Of a DNA stretch of 64,000 nt, positions 1 through 11,305 are shown piece by piece (positions within the stretch are counted from its first letter, which is position 1; every line of letters starts with the position of its first letter). The notes beneath the pieces are model-generated. The model had not been told where the DNA came from, made no database searches, and was given only the letters and a program-made list of their open reading frames with translations. The stretch is taken from positions 32,399,740 to 32,463,739 of the forward strand of contig CM018051.1 of the NCBI GenBank assembly GCA_008638375.1, written 5' to 3'. Both the position numbers and the translations under genes were made by a program. Source of the stretch: Nyssa sinensis (lineage: Eukaryota; Streptophyta; Magnoliopsida; Cornales; Nyssaceae).

Positions 1-1007
1 AAAATATCAAATTGAGGCGTTTCGGGACGGGTTGTAGTGTAACGGGGTCCTGAACTCATTAAGGGCAAAAGGCTCTTTTCACCCCTTTGCCCCTTTACTA
101 TAAATACAGCCCCTTAGAGATAAAAATCATAGAATTGGTCTGAGAAAGGAGCTGCAGCTCATTCATGGAGAGAAAAGGTGAGAAAACCTAGGGTTTTCCA
201 AGTTTCAAGCCACAAAAACACATCTCTAGGCTAAGATTCTCACAAGGCTTCCTTCTAGGAAGATGTTCCCCACATCAGGGGCTCTACTCTCACTGATTGG
301 TTTGGCTTCACAGTGGACACAACTCCCTAGGGTTGAGCAAAACCCTTCTAGGTATGATATCTTACTAAGTTAGGAATAGATTTAAGTTTCCTTGCCATTT
401 TTATTAGTTGATTGGATGATTTGTATGTTTATTTGCTATTAGAAAGTCATTTAGGATGTAGTTGTTTTGAAAACCTAGAGTTGGTTGTTTGTGTATTTGT
501 GTCTTCTTTGAGTTCTTTGAGAATTTGTACAATGATGAAGATATAACTTGAATATGTGTTTAAATTATTACATGGTGGCTTGTATTAATGTGGATAGACC
601 TTGTGTTTTTGAAGATATAGTTCTTTAATGCATTGATGCTTTGTGTAATTGTGTGTTTTTAGAGAATTGGTAAGATTTCGAACATGTAATTTGAGCATGG
701 GTTTAAATTTATTGAATATAGCATATGTTCATATGGAAGAAATTGTGTGGTTTGAAAGTTAGAATTTACTTTATGGATGATGCATGATTTAAGGTGTATA
801 CCATGTATTTGATAAAATGCCTCATTGAAATTTCATGGAAAAATCAAGGCATATTGGCATATTGTGATTCTTTGAGAAAATGGTGTGGGTTGAGCACTTG
901 GTGCTATGCATTATGAGGGTTACATTCTGTGGTGAAAAACTCAAAATTTTTCATTTGTACTCGCAACCCAACAGGAGGACCGTGAAGCGAGACATACGAT
1001 TGGTGCT
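1..1007 (+). mobile_element. Family A 5' LTR, left part (Ty3/gypsy element)
   Basis: This stretch matches the family A 3' LTR from about 15597 onward: the same GAATTGAGGCGTTTCGGGAC start, the same TATA region and the same leader with CTGCAGCTCATTCATGGAGA. By that alignment about 425 bp of the LTR lie upstream of the window. The LTR breaks at the TSD GTGCT (1003-1007), where a family B LTR is inserted, and resumes at 9857. An uninterrupted homologue of the break point is present near 26481. I see no protein-coding content; the 121-residue open frame at 880-1245 crosses the insertion junction and is a chance frame. Confidence 0.85.
99..106 (+). promoter_or_regulatory. TATA box of family A LTR
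   Basis: TATAAATA sits in the block CTATAAATACAGCCCCTTA, which is conserved at 15689 and 18444 in two other family A copies. It lies just upstream of a purine-rich leader that ends in a splice-donor-like AAAAG|GTGAGA at 177/178. I infer the RNA polymerase II core promoter of the retrotransposon. Confidence 0.6.
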
Positions 1008-1589
1008 TGTCACATCCCGTACCCTACCCTATGCGGATGCCGAAGATGTGATGCTAGTTAAACGCCTTGCCGGTCTCCCTACCGACAATGTGACCAACCA
1101 AAGGCAAACTTCTGAACCATACGATGAATTGCATTCCAAATGTAGGGTCAGAGCAGCGGAATTTAAAACTTTTCTTATCTCGGGAATGCAAATCATCTAT
1201 CCATGTAACACAGAGTTATATACCACAGAACAAATCTATAACTAGATATATAACATAGAGCATATCTAATATCTCCAGAATACCATTACCATGAGCCATG
1301 TCCCAACATATCTATAGCATATCAATGAATTCAATCGTAGCATGTCACTCACCTGAATAGCCAGATTCAATCCATTAGAACCTAAGTCTCTATAAATCAA
1401 TGCCATTAGATCCATACTTGGGATGCCTCTCAGCCTATTAGTATCATATCCTGGTGTCTTTTAAGCCAATGGAAATAAATAGAATAAGCTTAAACAAGCT
1501 CAGTGAGTAACATAGGTTCCTGCCATGAGTTTCAAAACCAGTTTATATGTACATGATATGCATGCTCAATGCAGCTCAAATAGAACAAT

Positions 1590-1735
1590 GCAACTCAAAC
1601 AGATCAGATCAGAATAGAACAGATCAAACAGACCAGAACAGAGCCAAATAGAATAGATTAGAACAGAACAGTTCAGAACAGACAGAACTGAATACCAATC
1701 AATCAAGGCATATCATCGAATATGCCTGAACCTTC
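1590..1735. repeat. Degenerate CAGAACAGAT-type tandem repeat
   Basis: Short A-rich units of about 5-10 bp (CAGATCAGATCAGAA, AGAACAGA and similar) run head to tail. The same type of tract occurs at the equivalent place in the other family B copy (about 56640-56805). Confidence 0.7.
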
Positions 1736-2509
1736 CCCAACTGCCCATAAATGGACCACTCGTGTCACATCCCGAGCCCCACCCTACGCGGATGTCGAGG
1801 ACGTGACTGCCAGTCGGTCGCGACGCGACCAACCAAAGGCAATTTCTGAACTTTCCGACGAATTGCACTCCAACTGTAGGGTCAGATGCAGCGGAATTTA
1901 AAACTTTTTCTTTGTATCACGGGAATGCAACTCACTTATCCATCATAAGTATATGTATCACAGAGCAAGACTAAATCCAGTCAGTCAACAATTCTAATTT
2001 CAGAGCATATCTAAAATCAAGCATATAACAACATAGCAGATCTAATATCTCTTAGAGTACCATTTAGTTCCATGAGCCATGTTCTAATATCTAGTGCATG
2101 TCAATCAAGTCAGTCGTATCATATCACTTACCTGGATATACGGATTCGATTCTCAAGAATGTAAGTCTCTACAAATCAGTGCCATCTGATCCTTATTTGC
2201 ATTGCCACTTGGCCTATTCACATCATGTCATAGTACCTTCTAATCCAATGGAGATAATTCCTGAAAAATGTCAGAATAATGGGGTGAGCTTAAATAAGCC
2301 CAGTGAGTAACACAGATTCCCTATCATGGGTTTCAAAACCAGTTTTGTGCTTCCAAGGCACGTGGATAATTTAATCATTTCAAAATAACAATTTTCTAAA
2401 TCCATTTCATAAGCAGTCTAGTACAATGGAACAAGATTTGCACAAACAGTACAAACGAATCGGAACATAACATAACCAATCGGACCAAAACAATAACCAT
2501 TTCCAACAT

Positions 2510-2990
2510 ATCGATCAAGACACAGACACTTCATTAACGGAACGAATCACAGCTGAGACTGAGTGGGAACAATAAGTCAATCAAGACAGAGGCATATCAT
2601 CGACGGCTAAAACATAGCGGATCTGAACAAGACATCAATCAAGACGAAAGCATACCTTCAATAGCTAGAACATAACGGAACTGAACAAAAACAATATACT
2701 AATCAAGACACAAGCACATCATGAACGGAACGAAACATAACGGAGCTGAGTAGAAACGATATAACAATCAAGTCGGAGACATATCACTAGCGGAACGAAT
2801 CATGACCGAACTGAACAACGTTTTAATCAAGACAGGGGCATGTCATCACGGGTAGAACATAACGGAACTGAACAATACATCAATCCAAACAGACCTATTA
2901 TCGACCGGCGGTACACAATGGAATCGAACGTATCAATCAGGGACATAGACATAGCATTAACGGATAACACATAACCGAACTGAACGGAGT
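2510..2990. repeat. Minisatellite of ~60-bp units
   Basis: About seven diverged units share the pattern AATCAAGACA, then CATATCAT, then GGAACATAACGGAACTGAAC. It lies at the U5-side end of the long family C LTR. I do not see it as an array in the two shorter family C copies. Confidence 0.7.
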
Positions 2991-3689
2991 TCCTAATTCA
3001 AAGGACACAATCACATCGTGTGAAATGTAGTGCAAAGGGCCTACATTAAGTACGTACATTTAAACAATATAGTATTTAGACAGTATACTATACAAGTAGT
3101 ACGGTACGACAAAATATCGTTCTTTGCCTATATCACATGGTTTATTTAATCGTTTCGGAAATAATGGTTCAATATATCCATTTTATCTCAACAGTTCAAA
3201 ACAGGCAAAACAGTACGGGATGCTAGCACAGGGATCAGGAATATAGTCATTTATTTAAAAAGACTAAAACCAAGTCATAAGTGATATAGTACGAAAAGGC
3301 ATGCATTTAAATAATTGCACTTAAATAATTGCATTCAAAACAGATCAATAAATCAAGGGACAGAGTCAAAACAGTGTCAGAAGTTACTCACAAACTTTTA
3401 GGTTTATCTCTTTGCGCAAATAATCTGACAACCTCCAAACATTGTTTCAGGCACATCCTTGTACATCCTGAATAATCATCATTAATCATAGATAGATCAG
3501 AATTCATCCATTCAGGTCTTATTCGTCATCTTAGGTGTCTATCGGATTACCTAAGATAGCCTAGTAGCCTATCGCCCTTCCATTGGGTCTCACCTGAGGC
3601 TATTTCATTCTTTAATTAGGCTTAGCAATTATTAGGATTATATCCTAAGTCATTTAGACTTCAATCGTTATCAGTCAGGCACTCATTCA

Positions 3690-4830
3690 ACCTTAGGGGC
3701 AAAATGGTAATTTTATCATTCTTGTCCCGGACCCTGTCGTGGTCTTCGGAATAGTCTTTATATCTTAAGTACAAAGTTCTACGTCCTTTGGACTCCAATC
3801 GGTATTAGTTAGGTTCTCATTTTAACCATAGGGGCAAAATGGTAATTTTGCCATTCTTATCCCGGACCCTGTTATGGTCCTCAGAATATCCCATATATCG
3901 TATATATGAAGTTTTAAGTCTTTTAGACTTTAATCGGTATCAGTTGGGTACTTATTTAGTCTTAGGGGCAAAATGGTAATTTTGTCATTTTTGCCCGGGA
4001 CCCTATCATGGTCCTCAGAACGTCCCATATATCTCATGTATAAATTTGTAAGTCCCTTGGACTTCATTTGGTATCTGCTTTAGATCGTCGGGACACATCG
4101 GTCATTTCTCGTTTTACGCGTTGACTGTCTCGGAGTCTTATTTAGCCTTTCAGTGTTCATAATTATCCCTATGATAATTTATCATATCAGTTTGACCTTT
4201 ATTCGAACTCTACTTTGCACTTACAGTGCTCAGGGGTATTTTGGTCATTTTACGTTTTGTGTAATTCTGACTCCGATTCGTCATCTAATCAAGTATACAG
4301 TCTCACCAGTGTCTGGGCTCCTACCGGTATCAGTTTCGTCCCAATCGAACTTTGTTTAGGTCTCGTACGGTATCAGGGGTAATTTGGTAATTTCATGTGT
4401 CGTATTTTTCGGCACGTCAGTTCATAAAATGGACCTCCCCATTGGGTCCAGAGTGTCCAACATAGTAAAATTGGACTATCTGTTATGTTTAATCGGCCCT
4501 GGGTATCATTAAGGGCAATTCGGTCATTTATACCTACGTGTCTGTATTTTTCGGGACCTCGGTTCATTAAACGGACCTCACCGTTGAGTTCAGAATGCCC
4601 GAGATAGTCAAAATAGGCTATCCGATATTTTTATTTGGGTCTGGGTACCATTAGGGGCAGTTCGGTCATTTATCACTTACGGGTCTGTATTTTTTGGGAC
4701 TGTATTTCCAAAATCGGACTGTACCATTGAGTCCAGAATGCCTGAAATAGTGAAAATACACTATTTATTTAATTTATTCGGACTCCGTTTGACATATTTA
4801 ATGTCTAGGGGTAAAATTGTAATTTTACCT
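3690..4830. repeat. Diverged ~120-150 bp tandem repeats inside LTR
   Basis: About nine units each carry AGGGGCAAAATGGTAATTTT or a variant (near 3695, 3833, 3961, 4083, 4230, 4375, 4510, 4653 and 4805), followed by GGACCT and CATTGAGTCCAGAATG. The same module recurs in the family C and D LTRs at about 21990-22260, 24140-24330, 44520-45060, 47400-47830, 53880-54430 and 59400-59960. Between copies it has diverged heavily. Confidence 0.75.
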
Positions 4831-5260
4831 AATTAATAAATAATTAAATAATTATTTTATTATTTAATTAATTATTTAGGGCTTAAATGAAGAAATTTTC
4901 CAAAGTCTGGGCCACTGTGTAATTCTTTAAAACAGCTGGGGACAAATCCGTAATTTCAGGAAACTCCAAGGGTCAAAATATAATTACATAATTTAGGGGT
5001 TCAAACCCCTTGGTTTTAGGGTTCAAAAATTGAACCGGTCCAGGACTCTAGTGAACCAACCGGTTCAGTAACCCTCAGTGAACCGGAATTAAATATTCCT
5101 CTTATCCCCTAATTGGCCCTTATCCGTGTTTAGGGCTAAGCCCAAACCAATTTTAATTTGCTATCACCGTACCCAAACAGGCCGGATTTGATTTTAAACA
5201 AATCAATCTACACCCAAAACGGCACAGTTTTATTAATTCGGTGGCACGCTCGTGGACAGA

Positions 5261-5266
5261 CACGTG
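5261..5266. promoter_or_regulatory. G-box CACGTG next to GAGTCAACTCGG cluster
   Basis: CACGTG lies in CAGACACGTGTCCGAGTTGG, followed by repeated GGTTGACTCGG / GAGTCAACTCGG blocks that contain W-box-like TTGAC cores. The same arrangement recurs at 48111 and 54745 and, as CATGTG, at 59109. Its role as a bZIP/bHLH or WRKY binding site is inferred from the motif only. Confidence 0.4.
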
Positions 5267-6997
5267 TCCGAGTTGGCTCGGTTGACTCGGCTCAAGGCAG
5301 CGAGTCAACTCGGTCGTCTTCTTCATCAAATTACCCTCGGTTGCCCTAGTTTCTGCAGATTTCTTCTTCCAATTTCGTGAGTTTCCCTTCACTGAAACTC
5401 CCTGTTTTCTATTCTAAATCATTTCTGGATTGTTAAGGGATGATTTGGCATTGCTCTAGGTCCCTGATTTGGGCTCAAAGTCACGGTTTGGAAAAACGAT
5501 AATGAGACCTGCAACTCCATGGCAAACACTCATTTTGTCACCATTTTGAACGCGGTTTGTTGCTACAAGATCCCTATGACATGTAGTTTCATCCCCCAAT
5601 CACGAAAATCAGTTTAAACCAATCTAACCAAAAACGGCATTCGAAGACCGAACCTGCAACCGACGTGTTAGAGGGGTTGCATGGGGTTTTAGGGTCGCGG
5701 GTTGGTGGTTTTACGGTCCTTAGGATGTCTAGTTCAAGACCCGAGACACCATTTTAGGTTTTGTTCAACTTAATTCAGACCTGCTATATAACATTTCAGA
5801 ATTTAATTCACTGTAACTTTAAAGTTCTCACTCGATTTTAAATGGATTTCACTCATTTCAGTTGCAATCAAAAGCTGATAATATGTAGATTGGAACTGTA
5901 TATTCTCATGCATTTAAATCAAAATGATTTGAACAGAATTTGACTCACGAACTTACCTGTACAGTGAGTTTTCTTTCCTCCATTTCTGTTTTCCTTCAGT
6001 TCCACTTCCAAGACCAGTTCCTTAACTGCCTTCTCACTTTGGCAGCCCTCTTCCGAGCACACAGGCAGTTTAGTTTTGGTTTCCTTTCCTCCCCACCCAA
6101 TACACACAAGGCCCATATATGTATGAGATATATATATATATACACACACACTTCTCCAAATATATCTCTAGGTGTATATATGTATATATATCAGAGGTTC
6201 AGTGGGGCTTAGGGCTGATGTGGGCTGAGGGAAACCATCATATGGGGTTTGCATGTAACCTCATTGGTCCAATTTGAGGTGGGACTTGGTTAACTCAGGA
6301 ATATATACAATTAAGCTGTATATATATGCACAAAGGTGCTGGTGGCCACTTGGTTTAATTTTTGGATGGAATTCATTCTCTCCATAGGTCAAGGGTTCAA
6401 TTCCCCTTGACCACCAATTTGGCCATTTTTCCACATTTTGGGCTAAGGCCCTGTTTGGCTGCACGTTAATTCAGTTTCTGATGTTTGCCTCATAACTTTC
6501 ATTCCGTAACTCCTTTTTCGGTGCGGTTTCTTCCGGTCAGTTTCTATTTCAGTTATCTACAGTGTCAGAGGTTCCGTGTCATTTATTAGTCATTCGAAAT
6601 TTCCGTAGTTAATTAATTCGAATTCCGTCAGTGTTAAATTGACACTATTTCACCCAAATAAATTGGTAATTAGGTTCGGGTATTGTACCCTATTCCCGAA
6701 CATGTTTTAATTGTTCTATTGGTCTAGTGTGACCATCGGGAGATTAAGGTTAATTTCCTTAATTATTCCCTAAGCCGGTACTAATTAATTAATAATTATT
6801 TAATTATTAATTATACTAAGTCGGGGTGTTACAACTCGTGGGGCCTCTACCCTCTGGGGTCAGATCAGAGCGGAACATGATAGGATTGAGCGGATGCTGA
6901 GTTCACCGCGCCTCATAGCCAGCCATCCATCCATTGATGTACTCAATCCTGTGGCGGGCTTGGAGTAAGACTCAATGTAATAACATAAATCAGAATA

Positions 6998-7136
6998 GAC
7001 TCCAAACGGCGTATAACAGGACAAACCCGAACAAAATCAGAATAAGAGATATCAAGAAACAGGATAGACTCCAAACGGCATATAACAGGACAAACCCGAA
7101 CAAAATCAGAATAGAAGATATCAAGAAACAGGATAG
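6998..7136. repeat. 69-bp tandem duplication
   Basis: Two near-identical copies begin GACTCCAAACGGC at 6998 and 7067. Because 69 is a multiple of three, an 85-residue frame (6934-7191) shows a repeated RLQTAYNRTNPNKIRI peptide. It lies in LTR DNA and is not taken as a gene. Confidence 0.8.
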
Positions 7137-7314
7137 AAACGTGCCACATGTAGTGCAGTGCAAAGAGTATGCATTAAAACATATACATTAAAATAGTATC
7201 GTGTATAAAATAGTCCAGTAAGTAAAATAGTACAGTATACAAATCTAGATAGTAAAGAAAATATACTCCAAGTCAGGGTTCCAAGTTACTCACCTGAATA
7301 TTACACTTATCTCC

Positions 7315-7477
7315 TTTTACAGATAGTCTGAAAATCTCCCGATACGTCATTAGTCACGTCTATGGATTTCCTGGGCATTATCCTTCTGATGGCCATCATA
7401 ATTGATTCAACATCCAAAAAATCATCTTGTTCCTCAGATGTGAAAGTATCCAACCTTTGTCTGGTTGCAAACAACAT
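7315..7477 (-). pseudogene. Coding-like fragment, unrecognised
   Basis: The minus strand reads open for about 54 residues with an acidic, protein-like composition (…FTSEEQDDFLDVESIMM…). It lies directly downstream of the LAF3-like fragment in the family B U3 region. I do not recognise the source. It may be captured exon sequence or a chance frame. Confidence 0.3.
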
Positions 7478-7500
7478 TCCACTACCACTACAATCATCAT

Positions 7501-7791
7501 TTAATCCTTCAGCTGACTTGGCAGGGTGGTTCCTCTTGTTTTTCCTTTGGCAGAAACCATCAATTCATACATATCCAGGATCAAGTCATTTGCTCTATCA
7601 CCCATAGCGTGAATGAAAACCTCATAAAAGAGTGCATTATCAGATCCCAAAGATCTATCAGTAAAAGCCTTAACTCCTCGCAAATAAATCCATTGGCCCA
7701 GCTCACAACCTGTCTTGTGTACGAGATCAAGTAGATATGACCATGTCTCCATCAAAAAAATAAACAAACTCTGATCATCATTTCCCTTCAT
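7501..7791 (-). pseudogene. Captured LAF3/YtcJ-like amidohydrolase fragment
   Basis: The 96-residue minus-strand frame contains GVKAFTDRSLGSDNALFYE followed directly by IHAMGDRANDLILDMYE. In plant LAF3-like proteins (amidohydrolase superfamily, YtcJ type) both blocks are conserved, and the His of IHA(I/M)GD belongs to the metal site. In the full-length family a few tens of residues normally separate them, and here they are missing. The join suggests a skipped exon or internal deletion. The fragment lacks the N-terminal metal ligands and the rest of the barrel, so it cannot be an enzyme. It lies on the minus strand, sense to the host LTR. The family assignment rests on remembered motifs. Confidence 0.65.
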
Positions 7792-7840
7792 AAATCAGCC
7801 CATGTATACACATCTAGAAAAATCTTCCCATGACAATGAC

Positions 7841-8026
7841 TCAGTATTTTTCAGCTATATCATTTTCCAGTTTAGTGCCATGATCAAGAAGCACCTCAGT
7901 TCCATGGTCACAACCAGTTTCATATGTGACTGAAGACTCTTCTTTTGTCTTTGCAGCTTGATCAACATAGTCCCCATTCTCCTATTCTGCACTACTGTTT
8001 AGAGATCTTCCATTTCCATAATTCAT
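7841..8026 (-). pseudogene. Coding-like acidic fragment, unrecognised
   Basis: The minus strand reads from an ATG at 8026 with one in-frame TAG, then continues ENGDYVDQAAKTKEESSVTY to a TGA at 7841-7843. It is rich in Glu, Asp, Thr and Ser, as in a disordered protein segment. It belongs to the block of captured sequence between the LAF3-like piece and 8710. No family was recognised. Confidence 0.3.
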
Positions 8027-8633
8027 CACCGCTATAGCCATCATCATGTACCATACTAAAATCATCACTAATCTACTCTTGTTGCAGCTACAGCAATCCT
8101 TATATCTCAGTTGCTACTACAGAGATATTGTGAAACCTTACTTAGAAGAGAATTCAAATCCTGAGGATGTGATTTGGCAATATCCCCTATTTATCGAGTT
8201 GTTGTCTCACTCCCTGCTGCTGTACGCTGCTACTGCTGTTGAAGCATTGCAACTACTACTCTCATCTTTTCCTCTGTTTTCTCACTAATCAAAACAGACA
8301 GTAACAACAGCACTAAAATCACATCAAAATCCCAATTCAAAATTCAAACTCTAGTTTTCCTTTATTTTAGTTTTCTCAAAACAGAAGAGAAGAGATAGCG
8401 ACAGAGCCTGTCCGCCATGAGACCCTGTCTTCACTCTGAGATCACCTACTGGTCATTTCCCCTAGGTATGCTGCTTCGTGCTCCTTTTTGCCCAATTTAT
8501 TACAACTTCACAGCACCACTAACTGAGCCCTCGACAGAGACCATCAAAAACAGAATAAATATAATCTATAAACTAGTTGTCTGCTATGGCTTGATTACCC
8601 ATTGCAGCCAATCCAACATCAAATCCAACATTG

Positions 8634-8710
8634 CCCACAACAACTATGTCAAGTTTTGCAACATCAACTCCGATTTCTGCAGGCAATCCAAAACCCATAA
8701 CCCCAATCCA
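8634..8710 (-). pseudogene. Possible acetolactate-synthase fragment
   Basis: The minus strand translates to GVMGFGLPAEIGVDVA followed by KLDIVVV. This resembles the GAMGFGLPAAIGAAVA…D.VVV block at the start of the thiamine-diphosphate-binding domain of acetolactate synthase: about 16 of 23 positions agree with the pattern I know. The match ends after VVV, where the DIDGDGSF motif should follow. Only about 25 residues are involved, so the call is tentative. Confidence 0.4.
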
Positions 8711-9302
8711 TCCAGGTGAATATAACTTGTTGAAAAAGCTCCTTATCTAGCATTATTTTGTGCAAGCGTTTACGCATATCCTAACATTCATTAGAGGAAA
8801 TAGAGGAAGAAAGCCAAAGCAAAAATCTGCTATCATATTCACTGAAATGCTGTAGAGAAACTGCTTCCAACAACTATTCATCTACCGCTCTTTTCCCAAA
8901 CATGGAGAGATGAGATTATGATGGTGGCGATGAGAAGGATGTGAGAGCGAGAGAGCAATGTGAGTTACCTTTCAATGCCAAAAGTGTCCAGAACAACGAA
9001 TAAACCATAAATCCTTAAGCACTGGAAATAGGCGCAAGCTCCTCCCTCTCTCTGCTCTTCTCAATTTTTCTCTCTTTCCCTCTTTTTCTGTACAGTCGTC
9101 TATGTATATCTATATATGTAATAGATATACTCTTGAATTTCTAGAAATTGCAATCTTCATCTTGCTTTTCTCAGTCGGTTTCTCTTTCTAAGAACGAGCG
9201 ATAATTGAGCAAGCTCTGGAATTCTCCAGATTTCCTAATCAAGCTTCCTAATACACCGCCTCTCCCAGCAGTACCGACTCTCCCTCCTTCCAGTAGCTTC
9301 GG

Positions 9303-9303
<1 letters not shown>

Positions 9304-9334
<31 letters not shown>
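9304..9334. repeat. (TA)n microsatellite
   Basis: About 15 uninterrupted TA units, with a shorter (TA)n tract at about 9385-9400. They lie in the U3 side of the family B LTR, near its 5' (sense) end. Confidence 0.9.
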
Positions 9335-9339
<5 letters not shown>

Positions 9340-9856
9340 GCACAAGTAGCCCTCAGTTTCTCTTTTACAATCCTTTTAGTTTTATATATATATATATATG
9401 TATGCTTACATATTTTTATTATATTTATACATATCATGTATTGCAGACATATTACTTGGTATACTTATACATGCGTACATGGGATATCTCCCAGTATTTA
9501 TTATCATTTTTCATAAAATATTAATTTATGGAATGCCAGCAAGTTTGACTTAAAGCCGAACTTCGGCATTATTATTATTTATTTTACCGATATTGGATGC
9601 CCGTTCATACTTTATATTATTTTCAAAATTAAATCTTCATATCAGTCCCATTTATTTATCTCAATACTCGGTCGACTGGGTTAGCTACTTTTTAAGCATA
9701 TTCCATTTTTTTGGTGATTTATTTCATATCTTCAAAAAATAATCCATTAGGACTTACTGTATTTGGGGCTATATTGATTATTACTATGACATAACCTAAT
9801 ATTATAAGGTTGGGTGCAGTCTCAGGCATGTTGGATTTTCGAGGTATTAGAGTGCT

Positions 9857-11284
9857 TGCATGCCAACGAGAAAAGGCCGTGAAGCGAGACATGGGTGTGG
9901 CATAGAGTTGCATGTGCATGTCATGCATATTGACATTGCATAGCATTGAGGGATTGGAGGGTTATAGCTTCTAAATGTACACTTGCACATGCCACACCTT
10001 AAACTGTGTTCCTTGCATTAGCATTATGTCATACCAACAGTTGTGCTAACCCCTCGTGGAATATCATATTATAGATAAGGCTCCCGGTACTTGAGACTTG
10101 ATGAAGTCTTGAAAAGCGGAGGAGAAATAGACCACAAAGGATATTTGGCCCTTAGGGCATATTATGAGTTGTGTAAGGGCATAAGCCCTAAGGCATATGA
10201 AATAAACTTGTAAAAATTTTGTATATTATGAAAACAATGGGCAAGACCTTATATTTGTAACGAACATGAAGTTTGTAACATTTAAATTTCAAGTATATGA
10301 GTACATATGGTGGATTGTATATTTAAATGATGTACTTTTAATTTCTATGAAATTGTGGCCATCGAGTGAGGATGGAATGTATAAATCCTTATTTATATGA
10401 AGTGTTATGAATATTAGGTGGGAAAAGACTTAGAAAACAAAAGGGACTATTTTAAAATTTTGTGAAATTAAAAGATTTGTTAAGTGTATAAAACACCCTT
10501 TAAATATGTGGGAAAGGTGTCAAAAAGGGGGGTTTAAAAACCTTGATGAAATGGGCTAAAAATGGGGAAAAGTAGCTTGTAAAACTTTGGAAAAAAATTT
10601 GGAAAATAAAGAAAATTGGCTGCTGGACAGAGAAATTTAGCCACAATCAGCTACAGTAATTCTGCAGGAAAAACCAGACCAGTCAGCCCCCTGTGGCAGC
10701 CCAGCTCGCACGCTACGCCACGCCTTGCCTGCGCTCCCCACGCCCTTGCACCTTGCACACGCGCTGCCTGCTTGCCTGCGCCCTGCGCGCTCCCACTGCT
10801 TGCGCCCATTCGCTTGCAGCCCTGATAGCTATGGCGCCAGCCCTTGGCCATCCTTTTGGGCCATGTTTGGCCACCTTATTAGGCCATGTTTGGCCACCTT
10901 ATTAGGCCATGTTTGGCCACTCTTATAGGCCATGTTCGGCCACTTCCTTAAACCAATTTTGGTAGACTTTCTAACTTATTCTTGGCCTATGCCTTAGGGA
11001 AATTAGGGCCCATTTGGGCCATCATTCCAAGGCATGTTTAGAGATATTTTGGGCTATTTTAGAGACCATCCTTGAACATGACTTAGACCTATTTTGAATC
11101 GTTATTGGGGAGATATTTAATTGGCATTAGAAAAGCATTTTGGTTAAGTCTAATAGCAAGTTTTCATTTCAAATCTTAGGGAACTAAATGCATAATCAAC
11201 TAAATCCATCTTAATGGGCTTTTAATTATTTTCCTTAATTCATTTCACTCACTCCTTAGGTTTGTGAAAATTCGGGGCATGACA
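9857..11284 (+). mobile_element. Family A 5' LTR, right part
   Basis: It resumes at TGCATGCCAACGAGAAAAGG after the family B insertion and ends AAATTCGGGGCATGACA, followed at once by a primer-binding site. It aligns with 16600-18095 of the 3' LTR, with many substitutions and different numbers of 21-bp repeats, so the two LTRs are old. It holds a GC-rich patch (about 10690-10860) in otherwise AT-rich DNA. Several overlapping frames run through this patch (10616-10928). They are low-complexity and not convincing genes. Confidence 0.85.
10845..10945. repeat. 21-bp tandem repeats GGCCATGTTTGGCCACC
   Basis: About four head-to-tail units of GGCCATGTTTGGCCACCTTA type. The homologous part of the 3' LTR (17590-17765) has about eight. 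The 21-bp period keeps frame and yields a 7-residue peptide repeat (GHVWPPY type) on paper. Confidence 0.85.
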
Positions 11285-11287
11285 ACG

Positions 11288-11305
11288 TGGTATCAAAACT
11301 TAGGT
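11288..11305 (+). other. Primer-binding site (tRNA-iMet type)
   Basis: TGGTATCAAAACTTAGGT begins 3 bp after the LTR terminus at 11284. It matches the plant initiator-Met PBS consensus TGGTATCAGAGC in its first eight bases. It fixes the 5' LTR/internal boundary and the plus orientation of the element. Confidence 0.75.

Larger units (their letters stand above)
1763..6833 (-). mobile_element. Family C solo LTR, long variant
   Basis: It starts TGTCACATCCCGAGCCCC and ends AAGTCGGGGTGTTACA, with TSD ACTCG at 1758-1762 and 6834-6838. The unoccupied target sequence ACTCGTGGGGCC is visible at about 56863 in the other family B copy, which confirms the insertion. The right-hand 400 bp align with 56095-56373, including the block CTAAGGCCCTGTTTGGCTG. 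At 5.07 kb it is about 1.6 kb longer than the two family C copies near 52891 and 57530. The excess includes a roughly 60-bp minisatellite. No retroviral protein motif was found, and the small open frames inside are not supported as genes. Confidence 0.85.
1008..9851 (-). mobile_element. Family B solo LTR (split by a family C LTR)
   Basis: The element is bounded by TGTCACATCCCG at the left and GAGGTATTAGA at the right (a decayed GGTGTTACA), with the 5-bp TSD GTGCT at 1003-1007 and 9852-9856. Without the nested insert at 1763-6833 its own length is about 3.8 kb, like the second copy at 52547-63259. Sense is taken as minus, because LTRs of the related family D preceded by a polypurine tract start with TGTAATA. 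No PBS, polypurine tract or retroviral domain lies inside, so it looks like a solo LTR. Its U3-side half (about 7300-8720) carries captured gene fragments, listed separately. Confidence 0.8.
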
